A DNA stretch of 64,000 nucleotides. Origin: Nereocystis luetkeana. Taxonomy: Eukaryota; Sar; Phaeophyceae; Laminariales; Laminariaceae. Both the position numbers and the translations under genes were made by a program. Below, one piece after another: positions 24,386 to 37,018 of this stretch. The stretch's first letter is position 1; each line of letters starts with the position of its first letter. The stretch is taken from NCBI GenBank assembly GCA_031213475.1, contig JARUPZ010000012.1:9444727-9508726 (forward strand). The letters are read 5' to 3'. Under the pieces are notes generated by a model that had not been told where the DNA came from, did not search any database, and saw only the letters and a program-made list of their open reading frames with translations.

Positions 24386-25697
24386 TTAATGGCACGACCT
24401 TCGCGTTCGTAAGGTGTTACAATTTCCATACCCTTGGTGCTATATACTCTATTAATAGTAGGTTCCCCTTTGTGAGGGAATTCAGACAGGGACACGACAT
24501 AGCAGCACGGCTCATATTTTTGTGCAGAATCGGTAACACAAAAGTCGCGACCGGACGGAACACGGGCGACCATAGTAGGTTGTAACCCCAGCCCTGACCC
24601 AGGGATAGTGACCGAAACAATGAGAGAACTGTTCTACTGCAAGACAATAATTCCATCGCCCACGAAAAGAGGGGCGAGCCAGCGCGAAGCGAAACAAGCA
24701 CTGACGTGCTGCGTCTCGCATCGTAGCGCGCCTCTTGCGTTCTTGTACACCGTGAACTACAATACAGTAGCTATGTGTGATCGGCCAATCAAGTGAATGG
24801 ACGACACTGTGGTCGTCGTTTTTGGTCATCATTCTTGCCCGTCCCAAGTCCCAAAAGGAGGCAATGATTGATAGTTGATTGGGGATACGTACGTAGTGAG
24901 ACTTCAAAAGCAATGCGAGGAGCACAGCTGTGCGACACCGGCGCTTTAAGCATGGTGCTGTAGGACTACACACTTCGTACTGCTGCTTTGTTCCCACTGA
25001 TAATACCTTCAACATCGCAGACGCACTACTTTGCACAACTTACTCGTGTGTCTGTAGTGTCGAGTCGCTGCGCCTACAACAGGTCCCCACCACCACAGGT
25101 TAAAAAAGTTGAAAAAAAAATCGTAGTAGATACTCTCGTCTCGCTCTGTTTCGCTCTGGTCAGAAATATAATCCCCGCTAGCACTCTGATGGGAACACCA
25201 AACAGTGCTTGTATTCCCGTTCAGCTGCTTGGTACCCAGGTATAGAGAGGTGCCTAAAGAGCCACGCGTGCGAGGGCACAACAACCTTTCAGGGCGAGCT
25301 TTCAACAACACACGTATCACCATGTTGCTGCTGCTGCTGCACGCGTCGTACCCCCTCCCTCCTTCACGCTCCGGACACACTCTTACCTACGCCAGCGGCC
25401 CGGACTGCGGCTTCGTGTGTGGCCCATGTCGATAATCGTCAACTTGTTTTCGTTGCTTCCGTGCCCCTCCCAAGTGTGTCTCGAAAGGGGTTCCAATATT
25501 CCGTAGATTTATACAGTTGAGTTTACAGAATGTTTTGTGAACAGATTAGAGCGCAGACTATTGTAGAGACGATGTACCAGGTAGTCTCCAGTATGTATGT
25601 ACAGTAGTGTTCGACCGCAAGAAAATGGCATCCCTACTCTCATTCCAAGTACTTTGCCCCCCAAAACGCGGGTGCAGTTGTAGATGGGTCCATACTA

Positions 25698-26139
25698 TTA
25701 CGGGGGACCATAGTCAATAGGACGTATGGGCCGGCGTCCCCGGTGGCTTGGTAGGTGGTCCGCGTGCCTATCAAGATCAATTTCGTGGGTTCAAGTGCCA
25801 CCGAGTGCATGCTCGTAGGGACTTTTTCTTGAATAAAACAATTGATTGGCGAAAAGCGCGAGAGCGTGAGTTAGCTACATTCGATGGAAATCGACGAGCA
25901 GTGGGAATGCTGAACCCTATGCGCGACAAAAAAAAAAGGCACGTACCGGGGGGGAGAAGGGACGACACCTGTGACCACGGCTTGTCCAGAAGATCGCCGA
26001 GGGTAAAACCTCCTACGAGTTAGGCTGGAAAGTAAAAGTGATGACTAAAATATAAAATAAAAATGGTATACATAAAAACCTATATATTTAACCACTTTTA
26101 CCAACAATATTTGGTCCAATTAACTATGGTCCCCCGTAA
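25698..26139. mobile_element. TA-flanked MITE, copy 2, split by a SINE
   Basis: The left part (25698-25729) and right part (26063-26139) together give one copy of the palindromic MITE family. They are separated by a 333-bp insertion at the family's GGACCTATGGTATAC block. Confidence 0.9.
25730..26062 (+). mobile_element. tRNA-derived SINE inserted in a MITE
   Basis: The insertion starts GCCGGCGTCCCCGG and has an A-box-like TGGCTTGGTAGG and a B-box-like GGGTTCAAGTGCC about 35 bp apart, as in the 5' part of tRNA-derived SINEs. The 3' end is an A-rich tail (AAAATATAAAATAAAA). The duplicated target ATGG is seen at 25726-25729 and 26063-26066. The 3' body (GGCACGTACCG, TACGAGTTAGG) recurs at 39490-39731. 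Confidence 0.75.
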
Positions 26140-26499
26140 TAGCAACAGGTCAACAATAATAAGAGTAGAAGAATAACACTATACTACCAGGTACGGGACA
26201 ATGCCACCCACCCGCCAAGCCACCCAGCCATCTCCCAACCCAGCCACCCGACCACCCGCAAAGAGATCAGACTATAGATATGAAAAAAAAACGACCGTCT
26301 CCCAACTTCGGCGTACGTACGAGCATTCGTACGAGCATTCCCTGCTGTTACCTAACCTACCGTACCACGACTGAACGTGGGAGCCTCTACCCTCCGAGGA
26401 CAACAAGAGGGGGAAAACGACAATAAACAATTGGCGACGACATCGTACAGCAAAGACCACTGCGTGATTTAAGGGACGATAGATCTCTCTACGAAGTAT

Positions 26500-26584
26500 A
26501 ATATATACCAGATACAATATATAATTATATACCAGATATAATATATATATAATATATACCAGGTATAATATATACCAGGTATAT

Positions 26585-26621
<37 letters not shown>
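26500..26621. repeat. AT microsatellite with TACCAGGTATAAT units
   Basis: Repeated ATATACCAGGTATAATAT blocks followed by pure (TA)n at about 26585-26621. Confidence 0.85.
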
Positions 26622-26623
<2 letters not shown>

Positions 26624-26625
<2 letters not shown>

Positions 26626-26886
26626 GGGGTCCGAGTTATTACACTGCAAGAAGTCGTACGGCACAGGCACAGCCGCGACGTATCCCCACCGGTGGTGCTG
26701 GGCGTTGACGGTCTGCTCGTCGCCGGCTCTGATGACACCGAAGTCGTCATCGTTTCTGTCCACACCTCGGGGTCCCAAACGAGCTACCTGGTACACGCTA
26801 CGAGGCCATCCCTCTGGGGCTTCGGAGAACGAAAACATCGAAAAGCAATGACGATGGCGGCGTCGGCCACGCCCAGCGAAACCTAG
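26624..26886 (+). CDS. possible coding exon, frame unresolved
   Basis: GC-rich, non-repetitive block in which plus-strand frames (one with VLGVDGLLVAGSDDTEVVI) and a minus-strand frame are all open. Base use differs from the AT-rich flanks, which suggests old coding DNA. No domain was recognised and no splice pair was fixed. Confidence 0.25.
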
Positions 26887-27158
26887 GGAGGGCCGCCGCT
26901 AGGGCAGGGGATAGGCGAGGTGTGTCCGGACTGCGACTAGGGATTGGGGGTATAAATAAGGAGCTGAACGAAACGTGCGCGGGCGCAGCTTGATGACACT
27001 CCTTGCTGCTGCTGCTTCTGCTGCGCCCTTCCTAAATAGACGCGGGGGGTATAATGTACATATTATATTATATATATATATATATGTATAAGCTATGTCC
27101 TCGCTTTTTAGGCCGATACGTACAGTAGTAGGACCCAACACGAATCGAAAGCCAAAAC

Positions 27159-27259
27159 TTTTTTTTTAGCTTCTTTAGGACTGCAGTCCCGTTTTGGGGA
27201 ACGAACTACTTACATTTTGAGTGGTTTGCCCCCAAAACGGGACTGCAGCTCTAAAAGGG
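27159..27259. mobile_element. TTAA-type MITE, copy 2
   Basis: Inverted blocks GGACTGCAGTCCCGTTTTGG and CCCCAAAACGGGACTGCAG, right end CTAAAAGGG followed by TTAT. The left end is degraded. Confidence 0.65.
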
Positions 27260-27691
27260 TTATAATGAACCCTTCTGGGGCCTCGATTGCGAGACGGGGG
27301 GAAAAAAAATGCGACGAGACAACAAAAAAAAAGAAAAAAAAAGAGAGAGAGTAGGGGTTACAGCATCGGCCACTGCTTTGGTTGGAGGAGGGGGGGGGGG
27401 AGGGGGGGGGTTGACAAACAACTCGGTGTGTCCGAAGTACATTCCAAGGGGGTCATGCAACACGTGGAAATCACAAAACCCTACCCGCTCTGCTGCTGAG
27501 CGCTTCGCCCGGCTCGTAGAAGACGGTTGCTGTAGGTTGAAAATGCCAGCCTCACTCTTGGCTTGACCACTCTTCGTGGGGACCAAAAAGAGGGTAAAGG
27601 TCGGTATTACGATAGCCATCCAACAAATTGTACGCAGCGTAGACCCGTATCACCCTAGGGTGGTAAGATAACACACCCCCCGGGACAAATT

Positions 27692-27960
27692 TCAGAGCCG
27701 ATTTTCTCCAAAAGCATGGGCCAGGACAAAAATGGTTTGCTTGCGGAAATATCTCGTCGGAAAAAATCTTCCCATAGGCGCATCGCTCGGCGTGTTCACT
27801 CCCTCCCGGTCGCCGAGAATTAGCAGCTTCTCGAAACTCGTCCGGGGTGTGTGTGCTATATCTTGCGCGTTACGCACGGTATATTCCGATCCGACACAAA
27901 CGGGAAGCTCTTCGCGTAAGGCACTGCGAGTACACACATATTTTCGAGGAGCGACTGCTG
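27692..27960 (-). CDS. possible exon, unassigned
   Basis: The frame reads EELPVCVGSEYTVRNAQDIA and later FEKLLILGDREGVN before a stop after FGENRL. Upstream it runs into an AAC/CCG triplet tract. The composition is protein-like but no family is recognised. The plus strand is also open here. Confidence 0.25.
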
Positions 27961-27980
27961 TGCCATTTCGCAAAGAACGC

Positions 27981-28044
27981 CGACAACAACAACAACGCCA
28001 ACAACAACAACAACAACAACAACGCCGACAACAACAACAACACC
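27981..28044. repeat. (AAC)n microsatellite
   Basis: AACAAC triplets with interspersed GCC. Confidence 0.9.
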
Positions 28045-29038
28045 TTGTTCTATCGGTTTTCATGCAGCCCCTTTTTTTACCCACTTTCCCCGCCCGGATC
28101 TCGTTGAAGACGCCATGTTTACCACCATTGTTGCGGCATTATTTACGAAAGACTTCAGCATAACTCAGTACCAGTATTATACACTAGTGCCTGGTGCTCG
28201 TACATGCACGAAATTTGTTGATTTTTTTTTCTGACCGCTCCTGAACTGCCGCGGGGCAATGTGACGAAAACGGCCATCGGCCTCACCCAAAACAGCCCCT
28301 CCACGGCGGGTTGCTCATGTACGAGTAGGAGATGAGTCGGAATTTCAACGTAAGGCGCTGAACGAAAACGCTCGCAGCATGACGACACTCGTACTGCTTC
28401 ATGCTCCTCCTTCGTTTTTTTTTTTTTTTTTTTTTTTCGAAAATATTTCTATAAATGGGCGAGTGATAACTAAACATCTGCGTATTTTTTTCGCTTTTTG
28501 GGGTCGCCATGCTATTGAATACATTAAAACGAAAAGGGCTCACCAACCACGCACAGGGCACCAGATACTGACTGTTTGCTGCTGTATAACACCTGATATG
28601 ATTTGTTTCCATGCATGGTTGACCACATACCAAAGTACACTACCTGGTATGTATAGGTACTGTACAGTATACCATATGCCACAGCAAGCCACAACCGTGC
28701 CTGCAGAAAATTCGATCAAACTGACAGCTGCTGTTGTTGGCCGAGCGGATCCTCCCCGGCGACGTTTGAGCTTGTAAGAAAGACCTGGGTCTTTACTGTA
28801 GTGATGACGAATGAGCCAGTCGGCTACGCCACGGACTTCTTCGATTCATCCATCGCCACGGAAGGGCGTGGGACGGCGACTCGCCCCTGGCCGGCACACG
28901 ACAGACCCGGAAGTCAACCCGGGCGAAAAAAACATGTTTTACTAACACCAACCCTTTCGCTTCCGCTGCAAAGCACTGCCCCACTCTAAACCCAAGTATA
29001 TTCTTCCCAAAGACGCGTGTGCAGTTCCAAACAGGTTG

Positions 29039-29150
29039 TTACGGGGGGACCATAGTAAATAGGACCAAGTATTGTTAGTAAAAATGGTTAGATATATACC
29101 AGGCATATTTTTGTGTATACCATAGGTCCCATTAACTATGGTCCCCCGTA
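29039..29150. mobile_element. TA-type palindromic MITE, copy 3
   Basis: Ends TTACGGGGGGACCATAGTAA and TTAACTATGGTCCCCCGTA. The flanking dinucleotides have decayed. Confidence 0.85.
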
Positions 29151-29556
29151 CTACCATAGTAGTTGTCGTAAACGAAATTTTGGCCGGGATGCCCCCCTAC
29201 GAAAACATAAAAAAGAGCCTACATTTTCTACGCCCGGGCTGACTCTCTTGGCTTGAGTTGACGACCAGGGCGATGGCGCAAAAAAAAAAAACGGTGCTGC
29301 AGAGTAAAACGCGACTATTCATATTATTAGTAACATAAAAGGCATGTACATGACACGTTTGACATTTGGAAGCTGGTGTCTCACATTCGACGGCCGCGAG
29401 GATGGGAAAAACGGTGCAGTGTTAACATATGCAAGGGTTCATATAGCAATCACTACTCAGTCACCCCCGAAAAGATTAGGAGAGAAGAAAACACTGGCGT
29501 TGTGATTGATTTTCATGTACGGCTGCTAGTCGTCGTCTTCATCATCATCAATGCAA

Positions 29557-29791
<235 letters not shown>

Positions 29792-29916
29792 TGCTGGCGT
29801 TGTCGTTGTGGTTGATGAGGATGTTTTCACACTGACCCATCGCCGCATTTTTTTTTTTTTTTGGCTATGCAACGTTGTTACGTTATCGTTACTTTTCATA
29901 TGTGCGGCCGCTTTTA

Positions 29917-30022
29917 TTGCGGGGGACCATAGTTAATAGGACCAAATATTTGTTAGTAAAAATGGTTAAATATATTGGTTTTTATGTAGACCATAGGTCC
30001 TATTAACTATGGTCCCCCGTAA
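29917..30022. mobile_element. TA-type palindromic MITE, copy 4
   Basis: Left end TTGCGGGGGACCATAGTTAA (one change from the consensus), right end intact, TA on both sides. Confidence 0.9.
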
Positions 30023-30342
30023 TAGTCGGGTGTTCGTCGTTGTTTTTAACCGACGACAGGCGTTGTCTTCTTCACTCATCGCCACACCGTCTTATAAGCA
30101 TCTTTGTTACGTATCACTTTCTTTCTTTCTTTCCCGAGCTCAGCTCATCAAGAGGTTTTACTTAGCCCCAGCGGGCTCTTCAGGACAAGCTGTCAGTGAT
30201 CAAACCACACCTCTTTGGGATGGTTTCGTATCGATACAGCAGTCGCGTTGAAGCAAACGAAAAGCGCGGTGGGCGTACATGCCTGGTACCTGGTACCTGT
30301 CACCGATGTCACATTGCGAGCGTGCAGCATACGCAGCCAAGT

Positions 30343-30604
30343 CCCTGCTACGCGCTTGCCCTTTCTACGCGCCCGCCAAATACACAACTCCGCGCATAGA
30401 GGGTTCGGCATAGAAGGCACCATTCCCTCAAAACCCAGAGGCTGGCGTTGCTTCACTTCGTGTGGCTCATGATCCCTGCTACGCGCATGCCCTTTCTACG
30501 CGCCTGCCAAATACACAACTCCGCGCATAGAGGGTTCGGCATAGAAGGCACCATTCCCTCAAAAACCAGAGGCTGGCGTTGCTTCACTCCGTGTGGCTCA
30601 TGAT
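30343..30604. repeat. 131-bp tandem duplication
   Basis: The block beginning CCCTGCTACGCGC and ending GTGTGGCTCATGAT is present twice (30343-30473 and 30474-30604) with only a few differences, so it is recent. Confidence 0.92.
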
Positions 30605-31029
30605 GATGCATGTAAATCGTCGCATATGTAGGTAACATTTTTTTTTTTGTCTCTCTCAAGTTCCAACAGAGGTTCATTATATAATGCCCGCGGCGGTCAC
30701 GGGACAGGCTCCAAACAATTCTGGAGGGGTTGTACCGACCGGTGGTTGAAAAAAAAAAGGGTCCGAAACTGCTAAACATATTATCACGCACCCTTCATCG
30801 GAGATATTTTTACCGTTTTGCTATTAATTGCCGTTGACGGCTGTTGGAGCCGTAACCCCGGTAGTACCGCAACAATGAATGCGCTCATAGAGTTTACAGG
30901 TGGGGGCGGGAACTCTAAAAAAAAAAACAAGTCGTGTCCCAACACACTGCCGCACGAGGACAACAGCAAGCTCCATCAAGCGCAGAGTACATACAACCGA
31001 CGCTGCTGCTGTTGCTGCTGTTTCACAAA

Positions 31030-31860
31030 GGCAAGGGTGTGTTTAGTGTATCTACCCGGGTACCTACCCGGGTATGACCAAAACAGCCAGATTTGGTACA
31101 GGAGTATCCCAGAACATGTATCCTACTAAACACACCCTTGGAAAGGCTACTCGGGTATCTACTCAAGCACTCTGGAGGTACCCGGGCACCTACTCGAGTA
31201 TGACCAAAACAGCAAAGATTGGTGTCCGGGTGCTCAAAAGTGTACATCCTACGTACTAAACCCCCTCTTGGGAAGGTTACTAGGGTATATACCCGAATAC
31301 TCTGGAGGTACCCGGGTAACTACCCGAGTGTTACCCAAACCGCCAGGTTTGGTGCCCGGGTGCCCCAGAGGATAAAACATACTACTGTAGACACTGGAGT
31401 ACTCTATTAATAGTACCCGGGTACCTACCCGAGTGTTACCAAAACAGCCAGGTTTGGTACCCGGGTGCCCCAAAATACATACCCTACTAAACACACCCTT
31501 GAAAAGCTTACTCGGGTATCTACCCGAGTATTCTGGAGGTACTCGGGGAAGTATGGCTAGAACAGCCAGGTCCGGTACCCGGGCACCTCGGAGTATATAC
31601 CCCACTAATCACACTTTTGGAAAGGTTCCTCGAGTACCTATCTTACATACTCTAGAGACACCTGGATACGTACCCCAGTATGACCGAAACAGCCAGGTTT
31701 GGTACCCGGGTACCTCAGAGTATACACCCCAACACGCGCACCCATGGAAAGGTTGCTCTAGTACCCGGGTACCTACCTTAGCGTGACCAAAATAGCCACG
31801 TTTGATACCGGGGTGCCCCAGAATGCACACCCTGCTAAACACACCCTTGCAGAGGATGAA
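31030..31860. repeat. about 120-bp minisatellite rich in TACCCGGGTA palindromes
   Basis: Seven diverged units are marked by ACCAAAACAGCCAGGTTTGG near 31075, 31200, 31327, 31437, 31558, 31681 and 31784. Each also has TACCCGGGTA/GGTACC-type palindromes, CACACCCTTGGAAAGG and CTACTCGGGTATCTACCCGA. Both strands give repetitive 118-codon frames, which I do not call genes. Confidence 0.85.
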
Positions 31861-32395
31861 GTTCTTGGGTAGTTGGCTATAATTGCCCTGTTGTGGGAAA
31901 TGAGGTCGAAACTAGGCGAAACAAATCGCGATCCCCGCGCGGGCCTCAGGAAGCCGTCCACCGCTGACTAGGCCAGGGTATGCCACAACAGTGACTACCG
32001 GAGCTACAAGCACAGCAGTGAGTGAGTACCCTGTGGAGGGGTAGTGGCAACACGGGGTGCAGCATGAATCGCGCGCCCACTACTTGCCGCTGCGAATGCG
32101 GCACGACAAAAAATACAAGTAAGGACGACATATTTATAGTACCGTCTTCCACCCTGTTCGTGGGTAAAATCGCCGCTTGATCTATATTCCACAAGCAGTA
32201 TACTCCAAACGGGTACTAACTATATTTCAGGGCAGATTGGTGTCATGTTTTGACATGCGACGATGGGCCAAATTAGAGTCCAACAACACACAAAACAGCT
32301 ACAGTACCTGGTACCAGGTGTGATGGTACGGGGGAGACATACTATTAATATTAATATTAATAATCGGAACCCAAGAGGATGTGCGAAACTGCTGA

Positions 32396-32499
32396 TGTAC
32401 CGAGACCATAGTAAATAGGACCCACGGTACAGAAAAAAACTATATATTTCCCTATTTTTACTAACAATATTTGGTCCTTTTTACTATGGCCCCCCGTAA
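32396..32499. mobile_element. TA-type palindromic MITE, copy 5 (left end degraded)
   Basis: Right end TTTACTATGGCCCCCCGTAA followed by TA. The left end starts in a diverged GAGACCATAGTAAATAGGACC block. Confidence 0.8.
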
Positions 32500-32843
32500 T
32501 AGGCGAATACCTTGTTTTCGGGGTCATCGTGGCTATGGTCCTGATGGCCATGCCCCCCCCCGCCCTACTTTACAGTGCAGCAGGAGGCAGCAGGAAGGCT
32601 GGCCTAGACTGAATGCCTTCTTCGTATCCGGGGAAAGAACGATAAAACACAGGAGAAACCCAAAGCGAGGAAAATCTACGAGCGATTGCTATTAATAGAT
32701 GGACCAGTCTACTATCAATACTGTTCGTGTTTTTCAACACTGCTGTAATATCATAGACCATTGCTCCTTCCCTTATACCTGGTGTCTGGTACCCATAAAA
32801 CTTCCGCTTCCGGCACAACACCCACCGCACTTTTGATCTTTAT

Positions 32844-33077
32844 ATGTTTCTTCCGATGGACATACCCGCGGGTCTCAACAGGCTCGAGGTTCAAGGTATG
32901 TCCGGGGGAGGTAGAGAGCCCGGCGGTGGTTTATTGTCCGCACATATACCGCATACGTACGTTACGTTTGGCTGTGAAGGAGATGGAGACAGCCCAGACG
33001 TCCGCGTAGCGGCTCTCAAAACCCCAACGGTGGATCTTTTTGCGCACGTCGTGCCGGCATTGTATTCGTATCTATAG
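32844..33077 (+). CDS. possible terminal exon, unassigned
   Basis: GC-rich frame with MFLPMDIPAG, a Gly-rich part and the ending VDLFAHVVPALYSYL before a stop. It could be the last exon of an unrecognised gene. No partner exon was found. Confidence 0.2.
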   Translation: MFLPMDIPAGLNRLEVQGMSGGGREPGGGLLSAHIPHTYVTFGCEGDGDSPDVRVAALKTPTVDLFAHVVPALYSYL

Positions 33078-33119
33078 TTGTTGGGGGTTTTTTCAAGTTT
33101 TTGTAGTTAATACTGATGT

Positions 33120-34020
33120 CAAATCAACAACACGAGTTTTGTATCAGTTTTTTTAGCAATGCCGCTGGACCACAGCAGTAGACAACATACAAACAAAACC
33201 AATAGTGCCGGGAGCAGATACGCTTTTACTACTAATAGTATGCGTAATAATACTGCTGTACCAGGCATATGATAATCTGAGAGCACCGGAAAGAGGTACA
33301 GCACCCCTGACATCTTGCTCGCTGTGCCCGTAGAAGGTACTCGTACGTACTCAGACAGCAGTGCACTCACACCGAGATATGGCATGATACCATCATGCCC
33401 ACGAGACCTTTACTACTGAAAAAACGATCCAAGACTTCAGCAGTAGTAGTTCCGAGCCTCTTGCTCATGAAACTTAAGCACAATTCTTAAATGGGTGAAT
33501 ACTATGTTCAGCACCAATAACAGGGAATGCTGGCCGAGGCTGGGTTTCCATTATGTGGGAAAGGCTGAGTTCTACTCCAAACTCAGCATCATAAATGCCG
33601 AAATTTAGTGTAAATGCCGCCTGCTCTTACTACCCGCGAACCTACGAAATACCGTACCTTTTACTGACCCCTGGAACACATCCCGGCGACTTTTTCTGGC
33701 CATTATCGTATTCGGTACGATATTGGCGTGCTGTTCTTGCTGGCGACCAACCTGAAGGAACCAACTAATCAGTCGGTTGTTTCACGGCGGCTGAAAAAAA
33801 TTAGTAGACTCCACCAGATCGATTGTATTTCATTGCTTGTTGAGCGACGGCGCTACTGTAGCAATTAATACTTCTCGCGTGCCTGGTCGCATTCAACTCT
33901 GAGCTCTCGTATCAATGTTGGTGTGCGTCTTGGATACTGGCTTCAACGATATCTTCTGCAGCATGTTCACACTATAAAAGTAGAGCTACTGTTGCTGTTG
34001 ATACTCGTACGAAGTATTGA
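33120..34020. other. no gene recognised
   Basis: Contains short frames only, one hydrophobic minus-strand frame (33119-33385) without a recognised family, and no repeat family beyond short palindromic words. Confidence 0.4.
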
Positions 34021-34022
34021 TA

Positions 34023-34130
34023 TTACGGGGGGCCATAGTAAATAGGACCAAATACTGTTGGAAAAAATAGGGACAATATATATATGTTTTTATGTGTACC
34101 GTAGGTCCTATTTACTATGGTCCCCCGCAA
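34023..34130. mobile_element. TA-type palindromic MITE, copy 6
   Basis: TTACGGGGGGCCATAGTAAA ... TTTACTATGGTCCCCCGCAA, TA on both sides. Confidence 0.9.
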
Positions 34131-34689
34131 TAGTAGTGTTACCCAGGAGTGTAAAAAGTACCGTAGCTCTACTGCTGTAGAATCACTACCATGGACCCTC
34201 TGTGTAGCTCTGCATGACAGATGTCAGATAACGGCATGGTAGGAGCCACAAAAGCAGCCTTATCGTGAAATAATTTTGCTTATCTCTTGCTATATCCAGC
34301 ATGCGACCACAGCGGCAGAGTGGCAGCAATGTTTCTCACACCCACGCCACCGTTGGCATGGCGTAGCAGTACGTACTTGTGGTTGTTGCTGTTGATACTG
34401 TTGTTGAGGTTATTGTTGTCGTTGTTGGTGGTCCTCGTAGTGTTTCGAGTTGATGGTCATTTTGTTGTTAGGGTAGTTGCTGCTGTTGTTATTATTGTTG
34501 TGATTGTTGCTGCTGCTATGGTCGTGTTGTTGCTGTTGCTGGTGCTGATAACACAATAGCTCATTGCCATACTGTAACCTAGTCCGTGGTCGCCAAAAAA
34601 CAAAAGGGAGTCCACAGGGGGGTAGGAAGGAAAAAAAACAGCCGAACAGTTGCCGGGTTGTTTCTAGTAGTAGGCAAATAATATGCACA

Positions 34690-34930
34690 CGTCAGATTGA
34701 TAGGTGATCTACAGATAGATAATCCACAGCTATATGATATAGATGATCTACAAATATATAATCCAGATCATCTATAGATCCTACCGTGCCGTTATGAGAT
34801 TTTTGTGCAGGATCTGTACAGTACATATCTAACCCAGGACACATCACGTGCTACGTAGATCTTGCAGGTTATGCGGCTCCCACCCTGCGACATGAGTTAA
34901 ACACCCTGCGACATGAGTTAAACACTAGGT
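34690..34930. repeat. AGATC-rich minisatellite block 2
   Basis: GATCTACAGATAGATAATCC- and TAGATGATCTACA-type words, related to the array at 10735-11880. Confidence 0.7.
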
Positions 34931-35184
34931 ACAGATCAGACCAAGAATAAATATAATATATACCAGGTATACCTGGTATATATTATATATATAATATATA
35001 TAATATATATGTATATATATTATATATATATTATATATTCTTTCAAGGATCAACTGTAGATCACCACGTGGGAAAGCGATTCCCTGGTCGATTTGTGCAA
35101 GATTTACACAACAAGTGTCGGCCAAGGATAGCGTTCGGGCTAGGGTTAGCGCTAGGGTTAAGAGGTTTCGGCTGCTCAGAGCCT

Positions 35185-35400
35185 TTCTTATCGGAGAGCT
35201 TTTTTTACAGAATTTCCACAAGTTTGGAATTTTTTTTAATTTGTATCAAGATACGGAGGACCTCTGCCACAATTTGTGAAATTATTTTGGAAGCCAGAAG
35301 AGTTCATTTTCACATAGTAGGGGAAAAAAAAAACCAGGAAAATCAGGAATAAGACAAAATTGCGCGAAAAAATTATTGGAAATTACGGGGGGGGGGGGGA
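35185..35400. mobile_element. AT-rich MITE-like element, partial copy
   Basis: Shares ATCAAGATACGGAGG, TTTTCACAT, AAACCAGGAAAATCAGGAAT and GCGCGAAAA with the element at 49565-49834. The left end has TTATCGGAGAG; the right end runs into a G-run. Confidence 0.65.
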
Positions 35401-35694
35401 ACCCAACAAGAACAAGGCCCATACAAGCCCTTCACGCACCAATGGAACCGTACGCGGGCACCATTACATGTGGCGTTTTTTCTCGGTTTTTGCGTGCAAA
35501 AAGCAAGAACAGCTTGGAAACTCCAACCGCCACAGCGCCTCCGCCGTTCTGGTGTTGCAAACACGGGCCATCGCAGTATCACACGCAGCTTGCAAAACTT
35601 GAGCTTTTCCGAAACCCTTGACCTTACAGCTCAGGTGTCTTTTTTAACGTACTTTTAAACTGTTTTTTTTTGCGCTGAGAACGGTTCACACATC

Positions 35695-35960
35695 GGACAG
35701 ATCATATAGATCATCTACAGATAGGTCAGGTAGATCCTTAACTGCCGTTATGAGATGTTGCGCAGGATCCGTACAGTACAGATCCAACCCAGGAAACATG
35801 TCCTAGATCATGGAGATTGTATGGATCCCATCGGGCAACGTGAGCTAGATAAATACAGGTCATACAGATCAGGAGTTTATCTGCCCTGAAAGATCGAGAT
35901 CATCAACTGTGGGAATGAACTTCAAAAGATCTGTAGATGATATTTCGATTATCTATCTGT
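35695..35960. repeat. AGATC-rich minisatellite block 3
   Basis: Includes CAGATCATATAGATCATC and repeats the phrase CAGGATCCGTACAGTACAGATC also seen near 34806. Confidence 0.7.
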
Positions 35961-36510
35961 AGATGATATGTTCGAGGTGTGGAAGGGTTCAAACCAAGCC
36001 CATCCCCGATCGTCGACGATAGAAAAGGACTCCAACCTCTCCTCGATGAAGAATCAAGGTTTATTAAGTGGGCAAGCGTCGCCTCTACCCGGGCTGCACC
36101 TCGTCCACGAACCAGCTTTTCCGTGACGGTATCGATCTGCCGCAACGTGAGCAACCACACCCAGACAAGAGGCCCCCAGGTACCTCGTAGTACGACCTCC
36201 TCCAATCGAAAATAAAACGCGGTGTGTCTTTTGCACAGACACTGAACCTATTTTCACGGTGAAGCTAGCCTACATTCGACAGGCATCGATAGTCAGAGCC
36301 AATTGGCGAAGAGGCCACTGCTCCTTGGGGGTGAGTCCAGCCTTACACAGCCGAACCCCTCCCCCCCCCCCCCCCCCCCCCCCTCCACGCTATCTTCGGA
36401 GATAGATGGTCACAAAAGGTGAGACACAACAGAGGATTTAAAAAAAAAAAAAAGTGTTTACGCAACTTGTGGAAAGACGAAAGGAGCGCCCAAATGTTGG
36501 AGGCGTGTCT

Positions 36511-37018
36511 ACTAGGCCACTTCTTGTGCAGTCGGATTTGCAGTCAATTGGAAACGGTGCTATCGGCCCGTTCGCACGACCTTTTGCCCCGAACATGAGC
36601 GAAACTGATGTTTCTCGCCTCAAAATGAGTTCGACTTTTTCTCCAAGACCTATCTAGAGCTGTTTCCCGCTTCTCCAGGGGCCCAGTTGCAGGAAATCAT
36701 CACCTCCGGCACTTTTCCGATTCAACTGGGTCAAACACGATTGCGATCCTCGATTGGATCGCAAAAAAATGCAGGAACTCACCTCCGGTACTTTTCCGAT
36801 TCAACTGGGTCAACTACGATTACGATCCCCGATTGGATCGGAAAAAAGTACGATTACGATGCAACTGGGCACCTGGAGAAGAGAAAAGTCCAACTCATTG
36901 TGAGGTGAGAAATTATCAGTTTCGCTCGTTTTCGGGGCAAAAAGCTCGTGTGAACGTGCCGATAGCACCATTTCCAACTGACTGCAAATCCGACCGCCTA
37001 AGAAGTGACCTTAGGACT
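36511..37018. mobile_element. fold-back element with long inverted arms (about 500 bp)
   Basis: Left arm (36511-36690) and right arm (about 36860-37018) are reverse complements for over 130 bp with roughly 15% mismatch. Examples are CAGTCGGATTTGCAGTCAAT against the complement of ACTGACTGCAAATCCGACCG, and GAAACTGATGTTTCTC against its partner. The loop holds two about 84-bp tandem units starting TGCAGGAA. No protein is encoded. It could be a MULE-like or fold-back transposon. Exact ends and target duplication were not fixed. Confidence 0.75.

Noticed and set aside
31249-31605. 118-codon repetitive frame
   Set aside because: Explained by a minisatellite whose period is near a multiple of three; no recognised domain.
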